Below, piece after piece: positions 1 through 9,747 of a stretch of DNA of 64,000 bases (position 1 is its first letter; each line of letters begins with the position of its first letter). Source of the DNA: Brassica napus (Eukaryota; Streptophyta; Magnoliopsida; Brassicales; Brassicaceae). The position numbers were made by a program, and so were the translations under genes. The stretch is taken from contig NC_063450.1 of the NCBI RefSeq assembly GCF_020379485.1, positions 29,178,137 to 29,242,136 on the forward strand, given 5' to 3'. The notes under the pieces were generated by a model that saw only the letters and a program-made list of their open reading frames with translations, did no database searches and was not told where the DNA came from.

Positions 1-1082
1 ATTTGCTCACCAACTGCGAAGACGTTCTACAATATGAGAGGTAAATAAATGAGCTTACAAATTTTTATTTTAACAAGTTGAAATTTAAATCTTAATTAAT
101 TACATTATTGTCATCATATACAGGATTTTCATGGCAGAAAAGCGGTTCGAGTATAGATACGCCACAGAGGACGAACTAGAAGAAATGAAGCAGAGAGAAT
201 TTACTGGATGAATGTTTACTTATGTGAGTGCTTTAAACAAATTAAAATATATTTTATCATATATTTATACTAATTCACATTTATTGATATAACATATATA
301 TATGTGCTATTAATAGGTGTCTGCTGGTTTGGCCAGAGGTGAAACATTTGACGATTGGATACGTGAGATGGTCGTTGGACCAAACTTTGTTGTGAAGTCA
401 TATCCGATATTTTGTACTCGAGGATATGCATTCACAACTCAGAAGAGGAGACGTTCGAGTACGACTTATGATGCTGGCGTTTGTTCTGCATCAGGAGATG
501 ATGTATACTACGGACACATACATGAGATTTTGGAAATCAAGTATTTGGGCATGGTTGGATTGCGCTGTACTGTTTTCTATTGTGATTGGCACGACAACAC
601 TCCAGATCGAGGTGTGAGAACAGATGCATTTGGTGTTACATCAGTAAATTCGAGGCGAAAGCTGCAATATTATGATCCTTTCATTCTTGCTTCTCAGACC
701 GATCAGGTAATTAAATGTTAATTATTCAGAATGATTCATCATCATGTGTATTAATTTATAATTTTTCTAAATGTTACAGGTTTGTTATATCAAGTACCCC
801 CGGGTAAGGAACAGAGATGATCCATGGGTTACTGTTACAAGACTCAACCCGAGAGGCCGAGTTCAGGGAAGTTCTGAGCTGGAAGACCCACTACAACCAA
901 GCACATCCGGCAACTTAAGTGCAGCAGAAGATTTAGCTGGAGTTGGCCTTGTTGTCGATTTAACCGACTTTGGAGAGGAAGCCGTCGTTCACGTAGAGGA
1001 TGAACCAGTGATTGGAGAGTTTCACCAAGATCCAGATTCAGATTCATCTGGTGATGATGACTCGGAAACAGACTACCATTGA
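1..1082 (+). pseudogene. CACTA TNP2-type transposase, C-terminal exons (DUF4216), nonsense-mutated
   Basis: Four exons can be read: 1-40, 124-223, 317-706 and 780-1082, each with GT-AG borders and continuous phase. They give the C-terminal part of a TNP2/tnpD transposase. The DUF4216 stretch is clear (YYGHIHEILEIKYLG, VFYCDWHD, then YDPFILASQ and the QVCYIKYP junction), followed by an acidic Asp/Ser-rich tail ending at TGA 1080-1082. The second exon has an in-frame TGA at 209-211, at a position where the frame on both sides continues in the transposase pattern (EFTG-stop-MFTY then VSAGLARGE). The rest of the transposase, including its catalytic domain, would lie upstream of the window. Probably a dead copy; TNP2 would normally bind and cut the element ends. 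Confidence 0.82.
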
Positions 1083-1387
1083 TTTTTTTTTTTTTTTTTT
1101 TTAAGAAATACCGAGGAAATTCCGAGGAACACTTGATATAACCTCTTTCCTCGGATATTAGTTATTTGGTTTATCTAGCAAGGCAAAGCTGAATACGAAT
1201 TAAAAAATACTCAAAACACAACCAAATAAAATGAAGAAACCATGTAAAAGAAATACGAACTCATAATTAAGAAAAAAAAAACTAAGTTCAAAATTAACAG
1301 AAAATAAGACCATAAAACGTTAGAATAGAAAATAAAATAAAATAGCGTGGTCGGAAATCAAATGGCAATACTGGCCGGTGATAGCTC
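1083..1387. repeat. Spacer with CACTA-type TTCCGAGGAA motifs
   Basis: A T-run after the transposase stop is followed by clustered CCGAGGAAATTCCGAGGAAC motifs (about 1108-1150), the same motif family found near the element's right end. The rest is A-rich and holds no gene I can recognise. It separates two convergently oriented genes, so it probably carries both 3' ends. Confidence 0.6.
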
Positions 1388-2836
1388 CTACTCCTCGTCT
1401 CCTGCTCCAGATGTTCCTGCATCGTTGGGTCTCTTGGACCTCTTTCTTACCCTGTGTGTACCACTCGAACCCGAACCAGAGCTGGATGGAGAGTTGTCCC
1501 GATGAACTACATCATCCTTTTGGCAACGACACGGCCTGATATGTGAAATGGCAGCCCAGATCTTGTGTAGCATGTCGTTGTTTGTCTTTATGCTCTGATC
1601 TCTCCAATGTTGTTGCTGGCGCGAAGTGGCGTTCGGTGGAAGCTCTTGCAGCTTGTACTGGCTGGAGTCTGATGGGAGTAGCTGATGGGGTTGTGAATCA
1701 TCTGGAATGGTTTGTGCAGCCTCATCTTCTCCTTCTTCATCAACCACGGCCTTGCCTTTGGTCTGATATTTTGGCGTGAAGAAGGATGGCTTGTCTACTA
1801 GTGCGGTAGCAGGGGGTAGGAACTCAACTGCAGCCTCTAAAAGTAGAGCAGTCAGGCCGATCTGAGGCAGGTGGCAGTAGAGTGTTTTCTTCGCTCGGTC
1901 CTGGAATACGTAGACGTAAGGACCATCCCGATCGATCCTCGAGTGGGGACCAGCTATGAACTCCTTACTTACAAGATTTTTGACATCCAGGTAGTTCCAA
2001 GCAATGTTGTTCGATCTGTCCAGTGCTACCTGCTGGTTCTCGCAGTCTACACCCACATGTCTAAGGATCCGAGTAATCACTGCACCAAATCCACATGCAT
2101 TGCTCTTGGATTTGGTTACTTTCCCCTTGTATCCTGCTAAGTTTGCGGCCAGCACCGCTCCCATGTTGAAGGCAGTAGCAGGTGGGAATGTAGAGTTTCC
2201 AAATGCCGGTAGCAAATGCCTCACACCTTGGTACAGGAGGCACAACTCCCATTGCATGACTGATGCGGCTGTGGTTGTCCCGTATAGCAATGAGCCAATG
2301 AGGCGTGTGGCATATCTCAGTACTGGGCTCCGGATAAGTGACTCCTTTGCCTGAGAAGATCTATAAACCCCTGTGCCAATCGTTTCCCAGAAGTTCAACA
2401 GCTCTGAAGTCCAATAAAGACCAGATTTCCTCTCCCCTGCACTCAATCCAAATAGTCCACAGAGGTTTGTGAAAGATACCTCATAGTATACTTTCTGCAC
2501 TACGAATGCCAGAAAACCTTCCTGATGGCTATCATCGGGATGGCTGACGTATGTGGATGCTATGAACTGGCGTACCAACTCCGGATAAGTGGGTTCGTTG
2601 AGGTTGCATAGTTGGCCTAGACCCATGTTCTGGAACAACCCTTCAATGTCTGCTTTGATTCCCAATATTGTCATCGTCTCAGGACATGCTAGTTGTGTAG
2701 CCGGAACGGCTACCTTCTTCATGTTGTTGTAGTGGGTGGTATCAGACTTATCCCAGTTCTTTGGCCTTTGCTTCTCTCGCTGAGACGAACCCTCTTCTTG
2801 TGTGTTCTTCTTTGCTGATGTTTTCGTGCGCTTCAT
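1388..2836 (-). CDS. ATHILA ORF-1-like protein (retrotransposon ORF-1 family), intact 482 aa
   Basis: This is a single uninterrupted minus-strand ORF starting at ATG 2836-2834. The N-terminus is basic and low-complexity (KRTKTSAKKN). The middle (about residues 60-250) has the pattern of the Arabidopsis retrotransposon ORF-1 family (Pfam ATHILA ORF-1), e.g. FLAFVVQKVYYEVSFTNLCG, LFGLSAGERKSGLYW and GSLLYGTTTAASVMQWELC. The C-terminal 130 residues are Gln/Ser-rich and end in a basic, Gly/Ser tail. No ATHILA LTRs flank it and no pol follows. It therefore looks like a gene carried as cargo inside the CACTA element, in the opposite orientation to the transposase genes. Its biochemical function is unknown. 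The Ty3/gypsy element at 3145 split its leader from its likely promoter side (8322 onward). Confidence 0.75.
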   Translation of the reverse strand: MKRTKTSAKKNTQEEGSSQREKQRPKNWDKSDTTHYNNMKKVAVPATQLACPETMTILGIKADIEGLFQNMGLGQLCNLNEPTYPELVRQFIASTYVSHPDDSHQEGFLAFVVQKVYYEVSFTNLCGLFGLSAGERKSGLYWTSELLNFWETIGTGVYRSSQAKESLIRSPVLRYATRLIGSLLYGTTTAASVMQWELCLLYQGVRHLLPAFGNSTFPPATAFNMGAVLAANLAGYKGKVTKSKSNACGFGAVITRILRHVGVDCENQQVALDRSNNIAWNYLDVKNLVSKEFIAGPHSRIDRDGPYVYVFQDRAKKTLYCHLPQIGLTALLLEAAVEFLPPATALVDKPSFFTPKYQTKGKAVVDEEGEDEAAQTIPDDSQPHQLLPSDSSQYKLQELPPNATSRQQQHWRDQSIKTNNDMLHKIWAAISHIRPCRCQKDDVVHRDNSPSSSGSGSSGTHRVRKRSKRPNDAGTSGAGDEE

Positions 2837-3144
2837 TCTCTACAAAATAGAATCATTGCTCTCAACATGGTTATAATCAATTAAGAACTCAAAGCAACAT
2901 GAAAATGAAAGGCGAAATCGAGTTGTGATAAAAAAAAACCAAATTGAAAAAAATTCTCAATCCCTAAATCATCTCAAATCCTGTTCCAAACTCGTTGATC
3001 ACAGACAATTGTGTTCTATTCCATGTTTAAACATCTGTTTCATGCATATTTGATCAAGGAATCAACACGGAAATAAGAAATTCACAAAACCCAAAAAAAT
3101 TGCTCAAGAACACGTTTTCAGAATGTGGAGATTCGCGGAGTATA
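2837..3144 (-). promoter_or_regulatory. Probable 5' leader of the ORF-1-like gene, cut by a retrotransposon
   Basis: This AT-rich stretch lies directly upstream (minus strand) of the intact ORF-1-like start codon. It runs into the 5' LTR of the Ty3/gypsy element at 3145, and the sequence resumes after the 5-bp duplication at 8322. No other gene is visible. The role as leader or promoter is inferred from position only. Confidence 0.4.
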
Positions 3145-3496
3145 TGATGCAGCATGGATCGTCCTTTCCTTTTTGGTGTTGGTGTTATTTTCCTTTATCG
3201 TTTAAACTTAAGATAAATGTTAGCTTTCCATTATTTTAGGAGATTAGAAATAAGACTTAAGGATATAATGTTAGGTCATAATCTCTAAGGACTTAGGACT
3301 TTTCCTTCAGCTATATATAGTGATCTCTAGGTGTTGTAAAGAGACACATTATTATTGATTTATAAAAACAGAGCTTTTGCTTTAAATTCTTGATTACGGC
3401 TAGTTCATTGGTTGAACTCAACGGATTCAAGTTCATAGGTACTTTTGGGAATTCTCAGACTAAACAATCGTTCCTATTCTATCGGTTACTCTATCA
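3145..3496 (+). repeat. 5' LTR of Ty3/gypsy element
   Basis: This 352-bp repeat begins TG and ends CA and matches 7971-8321. It contains a TATA-like stretch (CTATATATAG near 3311-3320) that probably drives the element's transcript. Confidence 0.93.
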
Positions 3497-3498
3497 GT

Positions 3499-3508
3499 TG
3501 GTATCAGA
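3499..3508 (+). promoter_or_regulatory. Primer binding site, initiator Met tRNA type
   Basis: TGGTATCAGA sits two bases after the 5' LTR. It is complementary to the 3' end of plant initiator Met tRNA, the usual minus-strand primer for this class. Confidence 0.85.
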
Positions 3509-3545
3509 TTCCAGGCGTTTGATTTCTCAATCAAACAAATCGATC

Positions 3546-6500
3546 ATGGCACCACGCAAGACTATGACGGACGAACAGCAGGAGGAAGTACGCCTTATGT
3601 TCGAAACTTTAACCACAAACCTTCAGGAGGCGTTGCAGACAGCAGTCCAAAACGCTCTTACCACCGCTCTCCAGGATCAGCGTGCTCAACGCGAAGCTCC
3701 GGGAGATCAACACGTTCCACCGCCTCGCCGTCGTGATGCTCAACTCAACACATCAGATGATGACAAGATCGTCGAGAACGTTTTTGCTAACCAAGACCAC
3801 GACCAACATCAACAACGTCGTGATCAGCAAGCAAATCCTTTTCGTCGCAACGAACAAGACCAAAGAGTTTATAATCAACCTCGGTGGGAAACAAGTTTTC
3901 GCTCCGATATTCCAGAGTTCCTCGGGACACTAAACCCGGAAAATTTCATCGACTGGTTAAATACGGCGGAGGAGATTCTCGAGTTTCGACAAGTTCCTGA
4001 GGATATGCGAGTTCCTCTTGTGGCAACTCGTTTCAAAGGAAGGGCTATGGCTTGGTGGCAACAACTCAAGGAGTCACGTCGCCAAACTAATAAACCTCGA
4101 ATCAATTCATGGGATCGCTTGACGAAACACATGCGTCGCGCCTTCCTACCATACAATTATGAGCGTACTTTATACAACAAATTGCAAAACCTAAGGCAGG
4201 GTTCACGTACAGTTGAGGAATACGCAACCGAGTTTTTCTACATGACAGCCCGAATGACCGCAGGCGAAACCGAGAAGCAACTAATCTCACGGTTCATCGG
4301 AGGATTACGCTCTCAGCTACAGCTTGCTTTGGCACAATTCAATCCGACGTCAGTATCTGAGGCTTATCAACGCTCAATCTCTATGGAGTTACAGCAGCGG
4401 TCGTCTTGGTCATCGTCTTCACGATCCCGCCTTCAAACTCCAGCTGCTGGTGAGAGTACCACACCTGGTACGGACAGTACAACACAACGGTCAGAAGTTG
4501 CCAAATCAGGCCTCAACACCGAACCTATTGCTTCTTCAAGACCAGCTCGTCCCAACGCTCTGCGTTGTTTCACATGTGGCGAACGCGGCCACATACAGAC
4601 AGTGTGTCCCAACAAAGCAAAGCGTGGGTTGATTCTTCAAGAAACAGAGGATGCCGAGCCCCGATATGATGACTATGATGCTATTGACGATGGGAATCCT
4701 GATATTATTCAAGGTGATACAGGTCTTAACCTTGTCCTCCGCAGGAACTGTCTCATACCTAAGGCATCACCAGAAATCTGGCTTCGCACCAACTTGTTTC
4801 GTTCGACGTGTACCATCAACGGACGGGTCTGCAAACTAATTATAGACTCTGGCAGTTGTACTAACGTTATGTCGTTTGAAGCAACTCAGAAACTTGGCCT
4901 TGCCGTGATACCTCACCCATCTCCTTATCCGTTGGCATGGCTCAACAATAGCACCGAAATCACCGTGTCAAAACAAGTGCTCGTCTCCTTCTCCATTGGA
5001 AACTACAAGGATTCGGTTACTTGTGATGTTATACCTATGGACGCTTGCCACTTGCTTCTAGGACGACCTTGGCAGTTTGATCGAGATGCGATACATCGTG
5101 GAAAAGCAAACACTTATAGCTTTGTGTTTGACAATCGTACGGTCACACTAGTTCCTTCCAAGGAGCAACCTGAACCAAGCACTCGATCTGAGGGTACTAA
5201 TACCAAAGGCAATACATCATCAGCGAAATCACTCCTAACACTTCCCAAAGGCGAATTTGAAAAGCTTATTCTCGATGCTGATGTTCTGTGGGCTCTTATC
5301 GCGTCTCCAGTCACAACAACAACCGAGACTGAACCTTCCCCAAAATTTATTCCTTTGCTCCAAGACTTTGGTGATGTCTTTCCAAACAAACTTCCTAGCG
5401 ATTTACCACCATTGAGGGATATTCAGCATCATATATACTTGGTTCCTAATGCAGTTCTTCCTAACAGACCACATTACCGAATGAGCCCTCAAGAACATGA
5501 CGACCTGCGTCGTCAAGTTGAAGAGCTCCTTCAGAAGGGCCACGTGCGTGAGAGTCTAAGCCCTGCTGCTGTTCCCGCTTTACTCATTCCTAAGAAAGAT
5601 GGAACTTGGCGAATGTGTGTTGATAGCCGTGCAATCAACAAAATAACGGTTCGGTATAGATTCCCTATTCCACGCCTTGATGATCTCCTTGATCAAATCG
5701 GTAAAGCAACCATATTTACTAAACTTGACCTGAAGAGTGGTTATCATCAAATCTGTATCCGTCCCGGAGATGAATGGAAGACGGCTTTTAAAATGCGAGA
5801 AGGCCTTTTTGAATGGACAGTCATGCCATTTGGCCTCTCAAATGCACCTAGTACGTTCATGAGAGTGATGAATCAAGCCCTTCGACCGTTCATTGGAAAA
5901 TATGTTGTTGTCTACTTTGACGACATCTTGATCTTCAGCAATGATTTGACGAGCCATCTGTCCCATTTAAAAAGCGTGTTAGAGGTCCTTCGACGTGAGA
6001 AACTCTTTGCAGCTCGCCACAAGTGTATCTTTGGAGTCCGTCACGTGCTCTTTTTGGGTTACATAGTTTCCGATAAGGGACTACAAGTTGACCCAAGCAA
6101 AGTGGAGGCCATCAAGTCGTGGCCAACACCACGTTCTATCAGCGACATACGGAGTTTTCACGGCCTGGCGTCTTTTTACAGAAGATTCGTGCATCACTTC
6201 AGCAATATTGCAGCACCACTAACAGACTGCATGAAAGGTTCGTCGTTTCTTTGGACTGACGAGGCAAATTCCGCATTCGAGGATCTTAAGCAGCGCCTGG
6301 TATCAGCTCAGATATTAGCATTGCCGGATTTTACTCAGGTTTTTGAGCTCCATTGCGATGCTTGTAAACTCGGGATTGGTGCTGTTCTAAGTCAATTGGG
6401 ACGTCCTATAGCATTCTTTAGCGAGAAGATAGCTGGGTCGCGTGCTCGTTACAGTACATACGACGTCGAATTTTATGCTATTGTGCAGGCTATTAAGCAT

Positions 6501-7973
6501 TGGAGGCATTATCTGTTCCATCAGGAGTTCATCCTCTACACTGACCATGATGCCTTAAAACACCTGGGCAGTCAAGACAAGATCTCCTCTCGCCACGCCT
6601 CTTGGATAGCGTTTCTGCAGCATTTTACTTTCGTGATAAAACACCTGTCGAGTAAAACCAATAAAGTGGCAGACGCCTTAAGCCGAAGACATTCCTTGGT
6701 GGCTACTTTGCAGGTTTCTGTTCCGGGTTTTGCTGCCTTACCGGACCTCTATCCAACCGATCCTTATTTTGGATCGATATGTTTTTCTTTGTGTGATGGT
6801 GTTGATTCCGAGTTCGTCCTTCACGATAACTTCCTTTTTCGAGGCACTCGGTTATGTATCCCAGAAAGCAGCTTACGTATGAAGATTATAAAGGAGCTTC
6901 ACGAAGAAGGTCATGTAGGTCGGGATCGTACACTACAGTTGGTAATGGACGCTTATTTCTGGCCCTCTTTGCGCAGAGATGTGTATCGCTTCGTGGCAAG
7001 GTGTGTTATTTGTCAACAATCAAAAGGGCATGCGTCTAACGCTGGCTTGTATCTTCCGCTTCCCATTCCAACTCAGCCATGGACTGACGTTAGTATGGAT
7101 TTTGTCTTGGGTCTTCCTCGCACTCAGCGTGGTCATGATTCCATCTTTGTGGTCGTTGACCGCTTCTCTAAGATGGCTCACTTTATACCCTGCAAAAAGA
7201 CAACAGATGCGGTACAAGTTGCAACACTTTTCTTCCGCGAGGTTTATCGCCTTCATGGCTTGCCGTTATCCATTGTGTCGGACAGGGACTCCCGTTTTCT
7301 CAGCCATTTTTGGCGATCCCTGTGGCGTCTATTGCGTACAAGTCTTGACATGAGCTCTGCATATCATCCACAAACCGATGGTCAAACTGAAGTAACTAAC
7401 AGGACACTTGGTGACATGCTTCGTTGTTTGGTCGTGGGTAACATAAAGTCTTGGGATTCTGTGCTTTGTCAAGTGGAGTTCGCTCATAATCATGCAGTCA
7501 ACAAGAGTACTCGCTTCAGCCCTTTCCGGATCGTATATGGCATTGTTCCGCGTGGTCCGTTGGACCTTGGTGTGGCTCCAGACACGTCTAGGGATCATGG
7601 TCAGGCTATGGATTTTTTGGCCAACGTCTCGGCTATACATGCACAAGTTCATGACAATTTACAGCTCGCATCCGCTAAATACAAAGCAAGTGCTGATCAT
7701 CATAAACGGGATCTACAGTTCAAGGTTGGCGATCGCGTATGGGCAGTTCTAACGCGTGAACGTTTTGTACCGGGAGAGTACAATAAATTGAAGTCTAGAA
7801 AAATAGGTCCCTTGGAGGTTATTGAGAAGATTAACGCCAATGCATATCGACTGTTATTACCACCAGAAGCTCGATTTTCGGATGTATTCAACATCAAACA
7901 TCTCATTCCGTTCGTGGCACAGGATGATACCGAAGATCCGAGGTCGGATCTTTCTCTACCCCGGGCGACCTGA
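3546..7973 (+). CDS. Ty3/gypsy gag-pol polyprotein, intact
   Basis: I start at ATG 3546, the first Met after the primer site that leads into a typical gag (MAPRKTMTDEQQ); the frame is also open further upstream into the LTR. This gives about 1475 residues without a stop. Domains in order: gag with the retrotransposon gag core (ENFIDWLNTAEEI, FKGRAMAWWQQLK); a zinc knuckle CFTCGERGHIQTVC; an aspartic protease (LIIDSGSCTNVMS); reverse transcriptase with YFDDILIF; RNase H (LHCDACKLGIGAVLSQ, YTDHDAL); and integrase with an HHCC finger (HEEGHVGRDRT, CVICQQSK) and a DDE core (MDFVLGLP, VSDRDSRF, PQTDGQTEVTNR). No chromodomain is obvious after the integrase. The stop codon TGA at 7971-7973 is formed by the first three bases of the 3' LTR. 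The intact frame and near-identical LTRs suggest a recently active copy. Confidence 0.93.
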   Translation: MAPRKTMTDEQQEEVRLMFETLTTNLQEALQTAVQNALTTALQDQRAQREAPGDQHVPPPRRRDAQLNTSDDDKIVENVFANQDHDQHQQRRDQQANPFRRNEQDQRVYNQPRWETSFRSDIPEFLGTLNPENFIDWLNTAEEILEFRQVPEDMRVPLVATRFKGRAMAWWQQLKESRRQTNKPRINSWDRLTKHMRRAFLPYNYERTLYNKLQNLRQGSRTVEEYATEFFYMTARMTAGETEKQLISRFIGGLRSQLQLALAQFNPTSVSEAYQRSISMELQQRSSWSSSSRSRLQTPAAGESTTPGTDSTTQRSEVAKSGLNTEPIASSRPARPNALRCFTCGERGHIQTVCPNKAKRGLILQETEDAEPRYDDYDAIDDGNPDIIQGDTGLNLVLRRNCLIPKASPEIWLRTNLFRSTCTINGRVCKLIIDSGSCTNVMSFEATQKLGLAVIPHPSPYPLAWLNNSTEITVSKQVLVSFSIGNYKDSVTCDVIPMDACHLLLGRPWQFDRDAIHRGKANTYSFVFDNRTVTLVPSKEQPEPSTRSEGTNTKGNTSSAKSLLTLPKGEFEKLILDADVLWALIASPVTTTTETEPSPKFIPLLQDFGDVFPNKLPSDLPPLRDIQHHIYLVPNAVLPNRPHYRMSPQEHDDLRRQVEELLQKGHVRESLSPAAVPALLIPKKDGTWRMCVDSRAINKITVRYRFPIPRLDDLLDQIGKATIFTKLDLKSGYHQICIRPGDEWKTAFKMREGLFEWTVMPFGLSNAPSTFMRVMNQALRPFIGKYVVVYFDDILIFSNDLTSHLSHLKSVLEVLRREKLFAARHKCIFGVRHVLFLGYIVSDKGLQVDPSKVEAIKSWPTPRSISDIRSFHGLASFYRRFVHHFSNIAAPLTDCMKGSSFLWTDEANSAFEDLKQRLVSAQILALPDFTQVFELHCDACKLGIGAVLSQLGRPIAFFSEKIAGSRARYSTYDVEFYAIVQAIKHWRHYLFHQEFILYTDHDALKHLGSQDKISSRHASWIAFLQHFTFVIKHLSSKTNKVADALSRRHSLVATLQVSVPGFAALPDLYPTDPYFGSICFSLCDGVDSEFVLHDNFLFRGTRLCIPESSLRMKIIKELHEEGHVGRDRTLQLVMDAYFWPSLRRDVYRFVARCVICQQSKGHASNAGLYLPLPIPTQPWTDVSMDFVLGLPRTQRGHDSIFVVVDRFSKMAHFIPCKKTTDAVQVATLFFREVYRLHGLPLSIVSDRDSRFLSHFWRSLWRLLRTSLDMSSAYHPQTDGQTEVTNRTLGDMLRCLVVGNIKSWDSVLCQVEFAHNHAVNKSTRFSPFRIVYGIVPRGPLDLGVAPDTSRDHGQAMDFLANVSAIHAQVHDNLQLASAKYKASADHHKRDLQFKVGDRVWAVLTRERFVPGEYNKLKSRKIGPLEVIEKINANAYRLLLPPEARFSDVFNIKHLIPFVAQDDTEDPRSDLSLPRAT

Positions 7974-8321
7974 TGCAGCATGGACGTCCTTTCCTTTTTG
8001 GTGTTGGTGTTATTTTCCTTTATCGTTTAAACTTAAGATAAATGTTAGCTTTCCATTATTTTAGGAGATTAGAAATAAGACTTAAGGATATAATGTTAGG
8101 TCATAATCCCTAAGGACTTAGGACTTTTCCTTCAGCTATATATAGTGATCTCTAGGTGTTGTAAAGATATACATTATTATTGATTTATAAAAACAGAGCT
8201 TTTGCTTTAAATTCTTGATTACGGCTAGTTCATTGGTTGAACTCAACGGATTCAAGTTCATAGGTACTTTTGGGAATTCTCAGACTAAACAGTCGTTCCT
8301 ATTCTATCGGTTACTCTATCA
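7971..8321 (+). repeat. 3' LTR of Ty3/gypsy element
   Basis: This 351-bp repeat matches the 5' LTR apart from a few changes, e.g. CATGGACG against CATGGATCG at the start and GATATACATT against GAGACACATT. It is followed by the duplicated target GTATA. The pol frame stops in its first codon. Confidence 0.93.
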
Positions 8322-8555
8322 GTATACCTGTCTTAGGGTGAAAACGAGTGTAGGAATCAGGTAGAGCTCAAAAAATCAAGGGGAATAGAGCCCAAAATTG
8401 TTCAAATCGGATGATTATAGAGAGAGAAAGGGGGGGTGAATTATAGGGGAAATCGGAGGGGATGAGAGTTCTGAGGTTTAGATCCAAAAAATGTCGGGTT
8501 TTGCCTTATAATTCTGTTTCCCGCACACGCATCGATCGATGCGTTTTTGAACAAA

Positions 8556-9150
8556 TACGGATCGATCGATCACATTCTTACGCTTTGGTCCATCTTAGTG
8601 ATCGATCGATCCGTTTTTGGACATATATCCATCGATCGATCCGTTTATAAAAAAACTTACAAGATTTTCCGAGGACATTCCAAGGAACATTTGAGATTCT
8701 CGATCGATCGATGGGATAATCTCATCGATCGATCACATTCTTACGGTCCGGTGCATCTTAGTGATCGATCGATGCGTTTTTGGACATATATCCATCGATC
8801 GATCCGTTTATAAAAAAACTTACAAGATTTTCCGAGGACATTCCGAGGAACACTTGAGATTCTCGATCGATCGATGGGATAATCTCATCGATCGATCACA
8901 TTCTTACGGTCCGGTGCATCTTAGTGATCGATCGATGCGTTTTTGGACATATATCCATCGATCGATCCGTTTATAAAAAAACTTACAAGATTTTCCGAGG
9001 ACATTCCGAGGAACACTTGAGATTATCGATCGATCGATGGGATAATCTCATCGATCGATCACATTCTTACGGTCCGGTCCATCTTAGTGATCGATCGATG
9101 CGTTTTTGGATATATATACATCGATCGATCCGTTTATAAAAAAAAATTGA
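8556..9150. repeat. 163-bp tandem repeat array with ATCGATCGAT palindromes
   Basis: The motif GTGATCGATCGAT recurs at 8598, 8761, 8924 and 9087, exactly 163 bp apart, giving about 3.6 units. Each unit has four ATCGATCGAT palindromes, a CGTTTTTGGACATATATCC core and TTCCGAGGACATTCCGAGGA. Open frames in the array are an artefact of its repetitive, stop-poor sequence. A related inverted piece occurs at about 12968-13125 near the CACTA end, so the array belongs to the CACTA element. It lies between the divergent ORF-1-like and tnpA-like genes and may be part of their regulatory region. Confidence 0.85.
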
Positions 9151-9164
9151 CGTATTGAAACCCC

Positions 9165-9747
9165 AAACACTAGTTCCTCGGAATTTCCTCGGAATATTCC
9201 GAGGAAATTCCGAGGAAGAAGAGGGTTTCCTCGGAGTTCCCTCGGAATAATCCGACGAAATTCCGAGGAAATAGGGTTTTTAAACCGAAAACAACGTTTT
9301 GCGGTTTGAATAACACTTATATAACCCTTATTAAGTGTCTTACGTTCATTATGAAGTCAAATATTTGTTCCTTACCGTATAATTAACACTTTTCCGATTG
9401 TATGAACGAAATCCCACAACATAAGAGAAACACTTATACCTTTTATTGAACGGTAAAGAGAATACTTTCAATTAGTTTTGAAATTTGTTATTTCATGGTT
9501 TATGCTCATCTATACAAAGAATCCTCAATGGTATGCATTACAATTGTATAAGAAATGAAATACGGCAAAAAAAAATTGATGTTTTGAAACCCCAAACACT
9601 AGTTCCTCGGTATTTCCTCGGACTATTTTCATTTTACCGGGCAAATATTTTGCGAAAATTGAAATTAGAATTCCGACGGAATTCCGACGGATATTAACCG
9701 TCGGACCCTAGGTTTTATAACCACGAGCCGCTTCTTCTTCCCCATTT
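9165..9747. repeat. CACTA subterminal-type motifs and tnpA upstream region
   Basis: Inverted TTCCTCGGAA / TTCCGAGGAA motifs cluster at about 9175-9275 and again near 9600-9620 and 9665-9700 (TTCCGACGGAATTCCGACGG). A TATA-like GTTTTATAACC near 9712 precedes a CT-rich leader. No ORF of note is present. This is probably the promoter side of the TnpA-like gene. Confidence 0.55.

Larger units (their letters stand above)
3145..8321 (+). mobile_element. Complete Ty3/gypsy LTR retrotransposon (5177 bp)
   Basis: The element is bounded by two LTRs (3145-3496 and 7971-8321) that start TGATGCAGCATGG and end CTCTATCA. It is flanked by a 5-bp target duplication GTATA (3140-3144 and 8322-8326). By eye the LTRs differ at about four substitutions plus one indel in about 350 bp, so the insertion is recent. 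A primer binding site matching initiator Met tRNA follows the 5' LTR. One uninterrupted gag-pol frame fills the interior. The element lies inside the CACTA element, so it is younger than the CACTA. Confidence 0.95.

Noticed and set aside
8462..9139. Several overlapping 60-90 codon frames with DRSHSYGPVHLSDRS text
   Set aside because: They are translations of the 163-bp tandem repeat; the period is not a multiple of three, the frames just lack stops by chance.
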